The position numbers and the translations under genes were made by a program. The notes under the pieces were generated by a model. That model saw only the letters and a list, made by a program, of their open reading frames with translations, searched no databases and was not told the origin of the DNA. From NCBI RefSeq assembly GCF_029543245.1, contig NZ_JARQWV010000015.1, positions 1 through 64,000 on the forward strand: a stretch of 64,000 bases of DNA, in the 5' to 3' direction. Shown here piece by piece: positions 1-10,700 of this stretch (its first letter is position 1; the number at the start of each line of letters is the position of its first letter). This DNA is from Caulobacter endophyticus. Lineage in GTDB: Bacteria > Pseudomonadota > Alphaproteobacteria > Caulobacterales > Caulobacteraceae.

Positions 1-403
1 ACGCTTGGGCCGGTACCAAGAGCCCTCCCCATGGCGGGGACGGGTTTGATTATGCGGGCGGTTTGAGCGCGTCTGATTGAATTGGATGAGAAAGTTGTAA
101 GGGGCTGAGTTCGTTAGGTTCTTTTGTGAATTCGCCGTGGATAGACGCTGCTCCATCCCCGTCCGGTCCACTTTTTGAGCCTAACCCAACTCACGCCTTC
201 CTCGCCCTTGTGGCGAGGATCCATCGGTCAACCTGCTCAGACCTTCCGCGTTCGGCCGCCGTTTGAGCAGCGGCCGGCATGGGCCCTCGCCACAGGGGCG
301 AGGGAGGCGGGACTTATTGGTTGGTGGGGATGCACTGACCTCATCAGGAACTTCCCCCTCCGTCGCCTTTGGCGACACCTCCTCCAGAGGGGGAGGGGGC
401 AAC
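1..403. other. Gene-free left edge with palindromic repeat remnants
   Basis: I see no convincing gene here. Reading frames on either strand lack a plausible start, ribosome site or recognisable product. Two repeat-like pieces are visible. Around 200-305, inverted segments built on CTCGCC and GGCGAG flank a spacer. Around 350-400, a CCCCCTCC / GGGGGAGG pair matches the ends of larger intergenic repeats at 35.2, 49.3 and 58.0 kb. The stretch separates the carB terminator from whatever lies beyond the window. Confidence 0.5.
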
Positions 404-433
404 GAAAAAGCCGCCCGGATCGCTCCGGGCGGC
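404..433 (-). terminator. Rho-independent terminator of carB
   Basis: A perfect 10-bp GC-rich stem (GCCGCCCGGA at 410-419, TCCGGGCGGC at 424-433) with a 4-nt loop is followed, reading on the minus strand, by a run of five T. It lies about 30 bases past the carB stop codon and is oriented to end carB transcription. Confidence 0.85.
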
Positions 434-464
434 TTCTTCGCGTCTCGGGGACGAGGCCTTGGCC

Positions 465-3758
<3,294 letters not shown>

Positions 3759-3904
3759 GGCTAACTCGCGCAAAGACACGGTCGCGCACATCCGCGCGCC
3801 CGCTGTCGACCATCTTGCAGGTTAAGCCGCCCCTTTAGAGACGGAGTCAGGCGGGCGCAACCCCAGAGTCGGGGAGACTGGAAAAGCGCTGTTAGCGGTG
3901 TGGC

Positions 3905-5089
3905 TTAGCGTCCGCTCTTGGCCGGCGGCGCGGCGACGTGCGGGGGCTCGGCGGGAGCGGCCGCCAGGCTCCAGGCCCAGCCGGCGACGGCGCGGTCATA
4001 GCCCATGCGGTAAAGGGCCTTGCGGTTGCCGGCGGCGAAGTCCAGGCCCGAGGTGTCGGCCTCGGCGGCGTCCGGGATGGCGCTGTAGAACAGCTGGCCG
4101 CCATTGCGCTGGGCGAAGCCGGCGCTGGCGGCCAGGTGGGTGCGGATCAGGGCCTTGCTCATGGTCTGCCACGAGCGGCCGACGATCGACAGGGCGCCGC
4201 CCTTGGTGAAGCCGAAGACGCCGCCGACCTGGCCGTTGACGACGACGAAGATCCGGCCGGGCTTGGCCTTGCCGCGATCGGCAGTCCATAGCAGGAGCGA
4301 CTCCGGCGCGACGAAGAACGGGATGGTCACCCCGCCGTCGACATGCATCTCCGACAGGCGCCGGCCGTGGCCCTCGACCTGGATCAGGGCGGGCGGGAAG
4401 ACGCCGGGGATGCTGGCCGAGGCGACCAGCACGTCGCGGAACAGCTCCCGCGAGGCCTCGTCGCCCTTGCTGGCGATGGCGCCCATGTCCCAGATCACCG
4501 TCTCCTCGGTGTCGAGATTGGTGGTGGCGATCAAGAGGCGGCGGCCGCGGGCGTGCTCGGCGGCGATGGCCTGCATCATGTTGGCGTCGGCGTACTTGTC
4601 GACGAGGCCGCTCAGCGCCCGGCTGTCGTAGAAGCTGGGGTGGAAGAGGACGCCCAGGCCGCGCGGCTGGAGGATCCGGTCGGCGGCCTCGCCGGTATAG
4701 ACCTCGGCCAGGCGCGCGTCCCAGGTGGGGCCGAGAAAGGCGAAGGGGGCGGTCAGCGCGCCGGTGGAGACGCCGGTGACGATGTCGAACTCGGGCCGCT
4801 CGCCGGTCTTGGTCCAGCCGGTGATGACGCCGGCGCCATAGGCTCCGTTGGAGCCGCCGCCGGAGAGGGCCAGCACGTCGAAGGTCTGCTGGTGGCGGGC
4901 GCGGTTGCGGGCGGCGTCGGCGAAGCGGATGCCCGCGGCGCTGTCGCTGGCGTTGAAGCGGATGTCCGACAGGCCCGACGGCGGCGGACCGGCGAGATCG
5001 CTGGCCTTGAAGGCGTCGCGCGAGACCGAGCCGCAGGCGGTCAGGGCCATCAGGGCGAGGGCGGCGAGGGCGAGGCGGATCGGAAGCAT
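3905..5089 (-). CDS. Patatin-like phospholipase lipoprotein
   Basis: This 394-residue protein belongs to the patatin-like acyl hydrolases, which cleave acyl esters with a Ser-Asp dyad. The oxyanion-hole motif GGGSNGAYGAG is at residues 77-87, the nucleophile motif GVSTG places Ser108, and the DGG motif places Asp251. The N-terminus is a lipoprotein signal (hydrophobic stretch, then LTAC with Cys19), so it should be anchored in the envelope. That signal decides the ATG at 5089 over a longer in-frame start at 5167. It could be an outer-membrane lipase or phospholipase, but the substrate cannot be read from sequence. It is a single gene between carB and the cold-shock gene. Confidence 0.88.
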   Translation of the reverse strand: MLPIRLALAALALMALTACGSVSRDAFKASDLAGPPPSGLSDIRFNASDSAAGIRFADAARNRARHQQTFDVLALSGGGSNGAYGAGVITGWTKTGERPEFDIVTGVSTGALTAPFAFLGPTWDARLAEVYTGEAADRILQPRGLGVLFHPSFYDSRALSGLVDKYADANMMQAIAAEHARGRRLLIATTNLDTEETVIWDMGAIASKGDEASRELFRDVLVASASIPGVFPPALIQVEGHGRRLSEMHVDGGVTIPFFVAPESLLLWTADRGKAKPGRIFVVVNGQVGGVFGFTKGGALSIVGRSWQTMSKALIRTHLAASAGFAQRNGGQLFYSAIPDAAEADTSGLDFAAGNRKALYRMGYDRAVAGWAWSLAAAPAEPPHVAAPPAKSGR

Positions 5090-5177
5090 GGGAAGCCGGC
5101 GGTGCTTGAACGGCGCGAACCTAGGCGTGGCCGGGCCTCGCGTCCACTCAATGGCGTGCTTGTTCAAAACTGAACGC

Positions 5178-5213
5178 CGAAACGCAAAACGGGCCGGCGC
5201 AGGGCCGGCCCGT
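5178..5213 (-). terminator. Terminator of the cold-shock gene
   Basis: A perfect 10-bp stem (ACGGGCCGGC at 5189-5198, GCCGGCCCGT at 5204-5213) with a 5-nt loop is followed on the minus strand by TTTGCGTTT. It lies between the csp stop codon and the patatin gene and should isolate the two. Confidence 0.75.
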
Positions 5214-5240
5214 TCGCGGGTCGCTTATGCAGCGGGCCTA

Positions 5241-5450
5241 TTAGGCCGACTGCAGCTGGCCGGCCGAGACCTTGCCGCTGCGGCGGTCTTGCTCGAGCTC
5301 GTAGCTGACCTTCTGGCCTTCGTTCAGCGTGGTCATGCCGGCGCGCTCGACGGCCGAGATGTGCACGAAGACGTCGTTGCCGCCGTCTTCAGGCTGGATG
5401 AAGCCGAAGCCCTTGGTGCCGTTGAACCATTTCACGGTGCCGATAGCCAT
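5241..5450 (-). CDS. Cold-shock domain protein (CspA family)
   Basis: A 69-residue single cold-shock domain that binds single-stranded RNA or DNA and acts as an RNA chaperone in the cytoplasm. Both nucleic-acid-binding motifs are present: RNP1 as KGFGFI and RNP2 as DVFVHIS. The ATG at 5450 (MAIGTVKWF) gives the canonical length; a longer in-frame start adds 35 unconserved residues. The 274-base gap to the next gene on the right could hold a long 5' leader, as is usual for csp genes, but I could not identify a defined thermosensor structure. Confidence 0.95.
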   Translation of the reverse strand: MAIGTVKWFNGTKGFGFIQPEDGGNDVFVHISAVERAGMTTLNEGQKVSYELEQDRRSGKVSAGQLQSA

Positions 5451-5730
5451 TGGGGTAGTCCTTATAGATCGTAGTGCAGGGCGCCTCGCGGCGTGCGCCG
5501 GGAAGCGATCAATTTCGTTGGAGGTCGGAGGGCTGGCCCGGCGCTTCTTCATCAAAGAAGCATGGAATAGCAGATCGAGCGGCAGCGAATTCGATGGGCT
5601 TCTTTTAGTCGGTCGTCAAACTACATGCAAGCGATATATCGGAATTTTATTTTTCGATCTTCAAGCATGACCTTCGTAGCTCTTCGGGCGTTGTGGTTAT
5701 CGACATTGCTGAATTGAGTGGAACGTGGCC

Positions 5731-5931
5731 ATGACGTTGATCGACCGTATCCCCAATCTGAAGGACGCCGAGCTGGCGCAACTGCTGAGCAATGTGCGCC
5801 GCCTGGATGTCAGCGGGACCCCCGAGGAACGTCGCCGCGCCGCCGAGGTTGCCCCCCATCTCGAGCGCGAAGCCTCGCGTCGTCGCGAGCGCGTGTTGAT
5901 GGCGCGCCGCGCGGCGACCGCGCGTTTCTAG
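5731..5931 (+). CDS. Small conserved-type hypothetical protein
   Basis: A 66-residue basic protein beginning MTLIDRIPNLKDAELAQLL. It is predicted mostly helical, with a leucine-spaced N-terminal half and an Arg-rich C-terminal half (REASRRRERV). I do not recognise a family. ATG at 5731 is preferred; a GTG two codons upstream is possible. The helix and Arg-rich tail would suit a small nucleic-acid-binding or regulatory protein, but that is only a guess. Confidence 0.6.
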   Translation: MTLIDRIPNLKDAELAQLLSNVRRLDVSGTPEERRRAAEVAPHLEREASRRRERVLMARRAATARF

Positions 5932-6043
5932 AGGAGAAGCGGCGACTTAAGGGCGTCCTGGGAACCTCGGGCATCGAAATCGTCTTGATCAGGTCGTTAT
6001 TGCGAGTCAATCTCAATAACGACCTTGAGTCCTGGAGGCGATC

Positions 6044-6190
6044 ATGGTGTTGCGGATGACGGGGACGCGCTGGCTGGCCTTGATGATGCAGGCCGAGCGA
6101 GCCGGCGGCGAGGAGCGGCCCGACAGCGAGTGGCTGATGTACGGCCCGTCCGAAGAAGAGGACGACGGCGAGATCATCGCGGGCGAGTAG
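6044..6190 (+). CDS. Acidic 48-residue small protein
   Basis: A short frame with an excellent ribosome site (GGAGG at 6034-6038, 5 nt before the ATG). The product begins MVLRMTGTRWLALMMQ and ends in a strongly acidic tail (EEEDDGEIIAGE). Codon third positions are GC-rich like neighbouring genes. No family is recognised. It ends 3 bases before the stop of the convergent esterase-like gene, which sets the limit of the region. The ribosome site and codon bias make it a probable real gene. Confidence 0.55.
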   Translation: MVLRMTGTRWLALMMQAERAGGEERPDSEWLMYGPSEEEDDGEIIAGE

Positions 6191-6193
6191 AGC

Positions 6194-7246
6194 TCACTCC
6201 GGCGCGAACGCCAGCGTCCGTCCGAAGAACGGCAGGGCGCGGGCCTCGACACGGCCGTTGGGCGTCCAGTGACGCTCGCCCCACCAGCCGCGATATTCCT
6301 CGGCCTCGTTGGAGACGCCGAACTCTTCCAGCAGGCCGGCGAAGGCGCGGTTGGCGACCACATGGTCGGCGTTGCCGTCGAAACGGCCCCAGTCGAACAT
6401 CAAGCCGCGCAAGGCCTTCAGGTCCGCCGCATGAGCCGGCAGCAGCCGGTCCAGTAGAAAGGCGTTCTGCAGCTTCGCGGTCAGGACGGGATCGGTCGCG
6501 AGGCTCTCGCCGCGACCGCTGGCGGGCAGGTCGGCATAGAGCGGGGCCTTGTCCGGATTGGGCAGGAAGGCCTGGTACATGCCCAGGAACACCCGTGAGA
6601 AGCCGTCGTCGCCGAGGTCGTCCAGCGACCGGGCCGCGGCCAGTCGCTCGAAGTTGGGGCGCGAGTTCATGGTCTGAAGCCCGACGCCCGTACCGACCGG
6701 ATGCAGGGCGTATACCGCGCCGAACACCCCCGGCGCGACCATGGCGGTGCGGATCGCGCCATAGCCGCCCATGCGATCGCCCAACAGGCCGCGAGAGCCC
6801 GGGGCGGGCAGGGTGCGGAAGCGGCCGTCGACGGCGGCCACGAGGTCCTTCGACAGAAAGCCGGTCCAGTCGCCGGTCACCGGCGAGGTCGCGTAGAACG
6901 AACTGCCGGCCGGGGTGGAGAAGTCGGCGCTGACCAGGATCAGCGGCGGGACGGTTCCGTCGGCGATCGCCCGGTCGAGCACGGCCTTGGCGCCGTCGCG
7001 GTCGAAGACGGCGCGATGGCCGTCGAACAGGTTGGGCAGGAAGTAGACGACCGGGTAGCGCCGCGATCCGGCCTCATAGCCGTCGGGCAGGTAGGCGACG
7101 ACCTTTCGGATCGGCGAGATCGCGACCTTGGCGCCGTCGAAGCGCCGGGACGCGACCTCGAAATCCACCAGCCGCCCCTCCGCCCGCGCGGCCAGGGGCG
7201 CAAGCGGCAGCAGGAACACAACGCACGACCACAGCACGCCACGCAT
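6194..7246 (-). CDS. Secreted esterase-D-fold protein lacking the serine nucleophile
   Basis: A 350-residue protein with a clear signal peptide (cleavage likely after ARA, residue ~22) and the layout of the putative-esterase family (alpha/beta hydrolases such as esterase D and mycolyltransferases). The nucleophile elbow, normally G-H-S-M-G-G-Y-G-A, reads GDRMGGYGA at 156-164, so Arg158 stands where the catalytic serine should be. The codon is CGC, so more than one base separates it from serine TCN. It may be a non-catalytic carbohydrate- or ligand-binding derivative in the periplasm, or use another residue. It stands alone, convergent with a small gene on the left. Confidence 0.8.
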   Translation of the reverse strand: MRGVLWSCVVFLLPLAPLAARAEGRLVDFEVASRRFDGAKVAISPIRKVVAYLPDGYEAGSRRYPVVYFLPNLFDGHRAVFDRDGAKAVLDRAIADGTVPPLILVSADFSTPAGSSFYATSPVTGDWTGFLSKDLVAAVDGRFRTLPAPGSRGLLGDRMGGYGAIRTAMVAPGVFGAVYALHPVGTGVGLQTMNSRPNFERLAAARSLDDLGDDGFSRVFLGMYQAFLPNPDKAPLYADLPASGRGESLATDPVLTAKLQNAFLLDRLLPAHAADLKALRGLMFDWGRFDGNADHVVANRAFAGLLEEFGVSNEAEEYRGWWGERHWTPNGRVEARALPFFGRTLAFAPE

Positions 7247-7314
7247 CGCACCGCCCCCGTCGCAGGTGTTGGGAGAACGATGGTCGCCCTATGCGTGTGT
7301 CGGATTTGGGGCGG

Positions 7315-7743
7315 TCAGGACGCGTCCAGGCGCCACGGGTTTATCAGCGCCACACCGGTAGCGGTGAAGTCCGCTGTATTGCGCGTAACCACAGCCATCC
7401 CGTGGACAAGGGCCGTGGCGGCGATCAGCGCGTCTCGTTCGGCGCGAGGATCCGGCACGTGCAGGTTCGCGCAGCGTTTGGCGACGGCTGTGTCGATCGG
7501 CAGGACGCGATCCTTGAACTCGGTCAGCACCTGCTGGTCGAGCCAGGCGCGAAGCGCCGCGCCTTGCTGCGGGTCGCAGCGCTCCATCCGCAGGACCCCG
7601 GCTTCGAGCTCGAGGACGGTGATCGCCGAGATGTAGAGGACGGCGGCGTCGACCTGCTCGGCCCACGCTACGACATTGGGATCGGCCCGGCCGTGCCGCG
7701 CCTTGCGGAGTTCTGAGACGACGTTCGTGTCGAGGATGAACAT
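7315..7743 (-). CDS. VapC-family PIN-domain toxin
   Basis: A 142-residue PIN-domain ribonuclease, the toxin of a type II system; family members cut tRNA or rRNA until neutralised. The acidic site residues are present: Asp5 (FILDTN), Glu45 (TVLELE), Asp104 (AERDALIA) and Asp125 (TRNTADF). The ATG at 7743 overlaps the antitoxin stop by one base (TGATG), which indicates translational coupling. A TTG one codon upstream is an alternative start. The gene is intact. Confidence 0.92.
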   Translation of the reverse strand: MFILDTNVVSELRKARHGRADPNVVAWAEQVDAAVLYISAITVLELEAGVLRMERCDPQQGAALRAWLDQQVLTEFKDRVLPIDTAVAKRCANLHVPDPRAERDALIAATALVHGMAVVTRNTADFTATGVALINPWRLDAS

Positions 7744-8012
7744 CAATCGAAATCGGCCGGGCGGCTGCCGATGGCTACGCGCGGAGGTTCGAACTCGACG
7801 AAGTCTGAAACGGGGGTCTCGGCGTCGGGCTGGGCCAAGGCGTCGACGATGCTGCGCCGGTCGCCGGTCAGCCGGCGATACTCCTCGATGCTGAGCAGCA
7901 CATGGCGAGGCTGGCCGCGATCAGTGATGAACACCGGGCCGTTGGCAGCGGCTTTCTTGGCGCCGCTGGCGTCCTGATTGAACTCGCGGCTCGAGAGGGT
8001 GGTGATGGGCAT
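7743..8012 (-). CDS. Phd/YefM-type antitoxin
   Basis: An 89-residue antitoxin upstream of and overlapping the PIN toxin. The N-terminal half (TTLSSREFNQDASGAKKAA, then GPVFITDRGQPRHVLLSIEEY) is the Phd/YefM DNA-binding fold. The C-terminal half should wrap and block the toxin. Such pairs repress their own promoter; a 40-bp near-perfect palindrome begins 9 bases upstream of the ATG and is the obvious operator. The ribosome site must lie in or next to that palindrome. Confidence 0.9.
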   Translation of the reverse strand: MPITTLSSREFNQDASGAKKAAANGPVFITDRGQPRHVLLSIEEYRRLTGDRRSIVDALAQPDAETPVSDFVEFEPPRVAIGSRPADFD

Positions 8013-8020
8013 GTCGATCT

Positions 8021-8060
8021 GCCTGACAGGATGTAGTTACGTTACTACAACCTGTCAGGC
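8021..8060. promoter_or_regulatory. Palindromic operator of the toxin-antitoxin pair
   Basis: Two 20-base arms meet at 8040/8041 and match as an inverted repeat at 18 of 20 positions (core CCTGACAGG and CCTGTCAGG at the outer ends, TAGT and ACTA near the centre). It lies immediately upstream of the antitoxin start, where Phd-type antitoxins bind. Its length suits two antitoxin dimers. Confidence 0.8.
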
Positions 8061-8083
8061 GGAACAATGACGCCGGCTGGCGA

Positions 8084-8701
8084 TCAGGTCAGCGCCTTGC
8101 GGGCGGCTTCCCAGTATTGGGCGCCGGTGATCAGGGTGACGATGGCGGCGACGCCGAGCAGGCCATGAACGGCCCAGGAAACGGGCTCGATGATCGCCGG
8201 GTCCTGCGGCAGGTTGAAAGCGCCCCAGGAGACCACCACCAGCTCGCCGCCGATCGCCACCAGTTGCAGGGTGGTCTTCCACTTGGCCAGCAGGGTGACG
8301 GGCAGCTTGATCCCCTTGCCGGCGCCGACCTCACGCAGGGCGCTGACGGCGAATTCGCGGAACAGGATCAGGCCGGCAGGCAGGATGACCAGCGGATTGG
8401 GGCCCAGGGCCATCAGGCCCAGCAGGGCGCCGCAGACCAGGATCTTGTCGCCGATGGGGTCGAGGATCGCGCCCCAGATGCTGACGGCGTCGAGCTTGCG
8501 GGCCAGCCAGCCGTCGAAGAAGTCGGTGATCGCGGCCACGGCGAAAGCCCAGAACGCCCAGCGCTGAAGCGAGAACTGCTGGTCGCCGGTGAGACGCTCG
8601 CTGAGCCACGGTACGCCGCCGGCGGCGGCGGCCAGGGCCACGAACATGAAGAGGGCGATGACCAGGCGGGCGGAGGTCAGGATGTTGGGCAGGGCTTTCA
8701 T
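8084..8701 (-). CDS. pgsA: CDP-diacylglycerol-glycerol-3-phosphate 3-phosphatidyltransferase
   Basis: A 205-residue inner-membrane enzyme that makes phosphatidylglycerol phosphate from CDP-diacylglycerol and glycerol 3-phosphate, the committed step to phosphatidylglycerol and cardiolipin. The CDP-alcohol phosphotransferase signature is complete: Asp60, Asp63, Gly64, Ala67, Arg68, Gly77, Asp81 and Asp85. Four or more hydrophobic helices are visible. The ATG at 8701 (MKALPNILTSARLV) matches the family N-terminus; a longer start adds 49 unrelated residues. In many alphaproteobacteria pgsA follows uvrC, but here uvrC lies 7 kb away. Confidence 0.95.
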   Translation of the reverse strand: MKALPNILTSARLVIALFMFVALAAAAGGVPWLSERLTGDQQFSLQRWAFWAFAVAAITDFFDGWLARKLDAVSIWGAILDPIGDKILVCGALLGLMALGPNPLVILPAGLILFREFAVSALREVGAGKGIKLPVTLLAKWKTTLQLVAIGGELVVVSWGAFNLPQDPAIIEPVSWAVHGLLGVAAIVTLITGAQYWEAARKALT

Positions 8702-8819
8702 GGCGCCGTTCTTAACGCATGAGCGCGGGAGAGGGCTATGGCGCATGCGCGGTTGCGGCCAAGCCTTTCGCCTCAAGCAGGGATTGGACTTCACCAACAC
8801 TGACCCTTCTTCCCGAGCT

Positions 8820-8914
8820 TCCCGCGAAGGCGGGGATCCAATCTGCATTTCAAGAGAGGGAGGGGCCTTGAACGAACCGCAGGCGCCGCTTGGGTCCCCG
8901 CCTTCGCGGGGAAG
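8820..8914. repeat. Palindromic intergenic repeat, CGAAGGCGGGG family, copy 1
   Basis: Inverted arms (CCCGCGAAGGCGGGGATCCA on the left, the complement of GGGGACCCAAG on the right) flank a short spacer. It lies between pgsA and the PhyH gene. Related copies lie at 25.35 and 29.9 kb; this copy is in the opposite orientation and more diverged. Confidence 0.8.
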
Positions 8915-8955
8915 GACGGTGTGGGAGTTGGTGGCCGTACGAGTGTCGATCCGCC

Positions 8956-9624
8956 CTAAGGGATGAAGACCTCGCCGTTGTCCATGCGCACGTCGCGGAT
9001 GGCGCGCGAGGCGTCCTGGGCCGTGCGATCGCCTTCGGGCAGGAAGTTCAGCAGCAGCGAGCGCCGCCGCGCGCCCGAGACGTTTCGAGTGGCGCCGTGC
9101 AGCAGGTCGGCGTCGAACACGAGGATGTCGCCGGCCTCGCCCGCCAGGGTCAGGGAGAGGGTCTCGTCGGGTTCGCCGGTGTCCAGACGTCGTGGCAGCA
9201 CGCGGGTGGCGCCGTTGGCGGGGCCGTAGTCGTCGAGGAAGACCATCGCCGCGACGGCGCGCAGGCCCGCACCGTCGCGGTGCAGGGGCTGGTGGCCGCC
9301 GCCCTCCAGCGGTTCGCGGCCCTCGACCTGGGCGAGGAAGAACGGGCCCTCGAGCATGTGCGCCGCCACCGTCAGCAGGGCCGGCAGTCGGCAGGTCTTG
9401 CGCACGGTCGGATCAAGGTCGATCTGGGCGTAGCGCCAGCCGGGCGCCTTTGGGGCGGTCCATTGCTCGCCCGTCCCAACGCCCGCGTCGAAGGCCGCGC
9501 GCAGAAGATCGCGCCAGGCCTCGGGTACGGCGCCGCGCAGCAGCAGATAGCCGTCGTGGTCAAAAAGGGCGGCCTGATCCGCGGCCAGCGAGCCGACCTT
9601 GGTCGACGTCAAAGCGGTACTCAT
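8956..9624 (-). CDS. Phytanoyl-CoA dioxygenase (PhyH) family protein
   Basis: A 222-residue Fe(II)/2-oxoglutarate dioxygenase. The iron-binding triad is visible: His115 and Asp117 in HRD, and His176 in HGATRN, with Arg187/188 (GARRRSLLLNF) placed to bind 2-oxoglutarate. Family members hydroxylate lipids, amino acids or natural products; the substrate cannot be assigned. The gene is divergent from the SDR at 9780, with 155 bases between starts. ATG at 9624 is the clear start. Confidence 0.85.
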   Translation of the reverse strand: MSTALTSTKVGSLAADQAALFDHDGYLLLRGAVPEAWRDLLRAAFDAGVGTGEQWTAPKAPGWRYAQIDLDPTVRKTCRLPALLTVAAHMLEGPFFLAQVEGREPLEGGGHQPLHRDGAGLRAVAAMVFLDDYGPANGATRVLPRRLDTGEPDETLSLTLAGEAGDILVFDADLLHGATRNVSGARRRSLLLNFLPEGDRTAQDASRAIRDVRMDNGEVFIP

Positions 9625-9779
9625 CAGGTTGCGTAGAACTCAACCCCTAGGCTCGCAAGGGCGTCGCGTACGTAAGGCGCGAGGGGAAAAATGGGCGGCG
9701 GCGGTGGTGGCGCTTGGGACCGTGCGGTCCCAAATAGGACGCGGGGCGTATAGTGTAACACTTAGTGGAGTAGAGCCTC

Positions 9780-10523
9780 ATGAGCACGGAATTCGCGAAC
9801 AAGGTCGCCCTGGTCACCGGCGGCGCCTCGGGCATCGGCGAGGCGGTGGTGCGCGAACTGGCGGCCGGCGGCGCCAAGGTGGTGATCGCCGACTTCAACC
9901 TCGACGCGGCGCAAGCGCTGGCGAAGGAGGTCGGCTCGGCCAGCGCCTTCAAGGTGGATGTGGCCGACCCCGCCCAGGTCGAGGCGATGGTCAGGTTCGC
10001 GGTCGACACCTACGGCGCGCTGCACCTGGCGGTGAACAACGCCGGCATCGGCGGTCCCAATCTGCCGACGGCCGACTATCCGCTCGACCAGTGGAAGCGG
10101 GTGGTCGATGTCGACATGAACAGCGTGCTCTATTCGATGAAATACGAGATCCCGGCCATGCTGGCGGCCGGCGGCGGCTCGATCGTCAACATGGCCTCGA
10201 TCCTGGGCACGCACGGCTGGGCCGGCTCGGGCGCCTATGTCGCGTCCAAGCACGCGGTGGTCGGCATGACCAAGACCGCGGCCATCGAGTACGCCCCCCA
10301 GGGCGTGCGCATCAACGCCGTCGGTCCTGGCTTCATCGAGACGCCGTTGATCCATTCTGAAATGACCGACGAGGCCCGCGCGGGCCTGATCGGCCTGCAT
10401 CCGGCCGGGCGCCTCGGCCGCCCGGAAGAGGTTTCGGCCCTGACCTGCTTCCTGCTGTCGGACCGCGCCTCGTTCATCACCGGCAGCTATCATCTGGTGG
10501 ACGGCGGGTTCTCGGCCCGCTGA
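9780..10523 (+). CDS. Short-chain dehydrogenase/reductase
   Basis: A 247-residue classical SDR that oxidises or reduces an alcohol/ketone with NAD(P). The cofactor motif TGGASGIG is at 13-20, NNAG at 86-89, and the catalytic Ser140, Tyr153 and Lys157 (YVASK) are all present. The Asp38 after the second strand (VVIADFN) favours NAD over NADP. The C-terminus ends in the typical LVDGGFSAR. The substrate is unknown. The gene stands alone, divergent from the PhyH gene. Confidence 0.92.
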   Translation: MSTEFANKVALVTGGASGIGEAVVRELAAGGAKVVIADFNLDAAQALAKEVGSASAFKVDVADPAQVEAMVRFAVDTYGALHLAVNNAGIGGPNLPTADYPLDQWKRVVDVDMNSVLYSMKYEIPAMLAAGGGSIVNMASILGTHGWAGSGAYVASKHAVVGMTKTAAIEYAPQGVRINAVGPGFIETPLIHSEMTDEARAGLIGLHPAGRLGRPEEVSALTCFLLSDRASFITGSYHLVDGGFSAR

Positions 10524-10530
10524 GGATACG

Positions 10531-10554
10531 GCCCCGTCGCGGACGCGGCGGGGC
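10531..10554 (+). terminator. Possible terminator after the SDR gene
   Basis: An 11-bp stem with one G-T pair (GCCCCGTCGCG and CGCGGCGGGGC) lies 8 bases after the SDR stop. It lacks a good T run (AATCCTCTTCC follows), so it may be a weak or Rho-assisted terminator. Confidence 0.4.
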
Positions 10555-10700
10555 AATCCTCTTCCTTGAAACGAGGTTCGCGCGAAGAAATCTGATTGGT
10601 TCGCGCCAATTTCCTGTTTCTGTCGGGTGATTTTCTTCCCTCTGAAGGTTGACGTAGCGGGCGCGGGGAGCCAAGCCGTGGTCAAGTTTCCGAGGACGAC

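Noticed and set aside
1-180. Possible end of a gene running in from the left edge
   Set aside because: The plus frame closing at base 66 is only 21 codons with no recognisable sequence, and no minus-strand frame is convincing.
8820-8914. CRISPR-like repeat
   Set aside because: Only inverted arms are present; there are no regularly spaced direct repeats, no spacers and no cas genes in the window.
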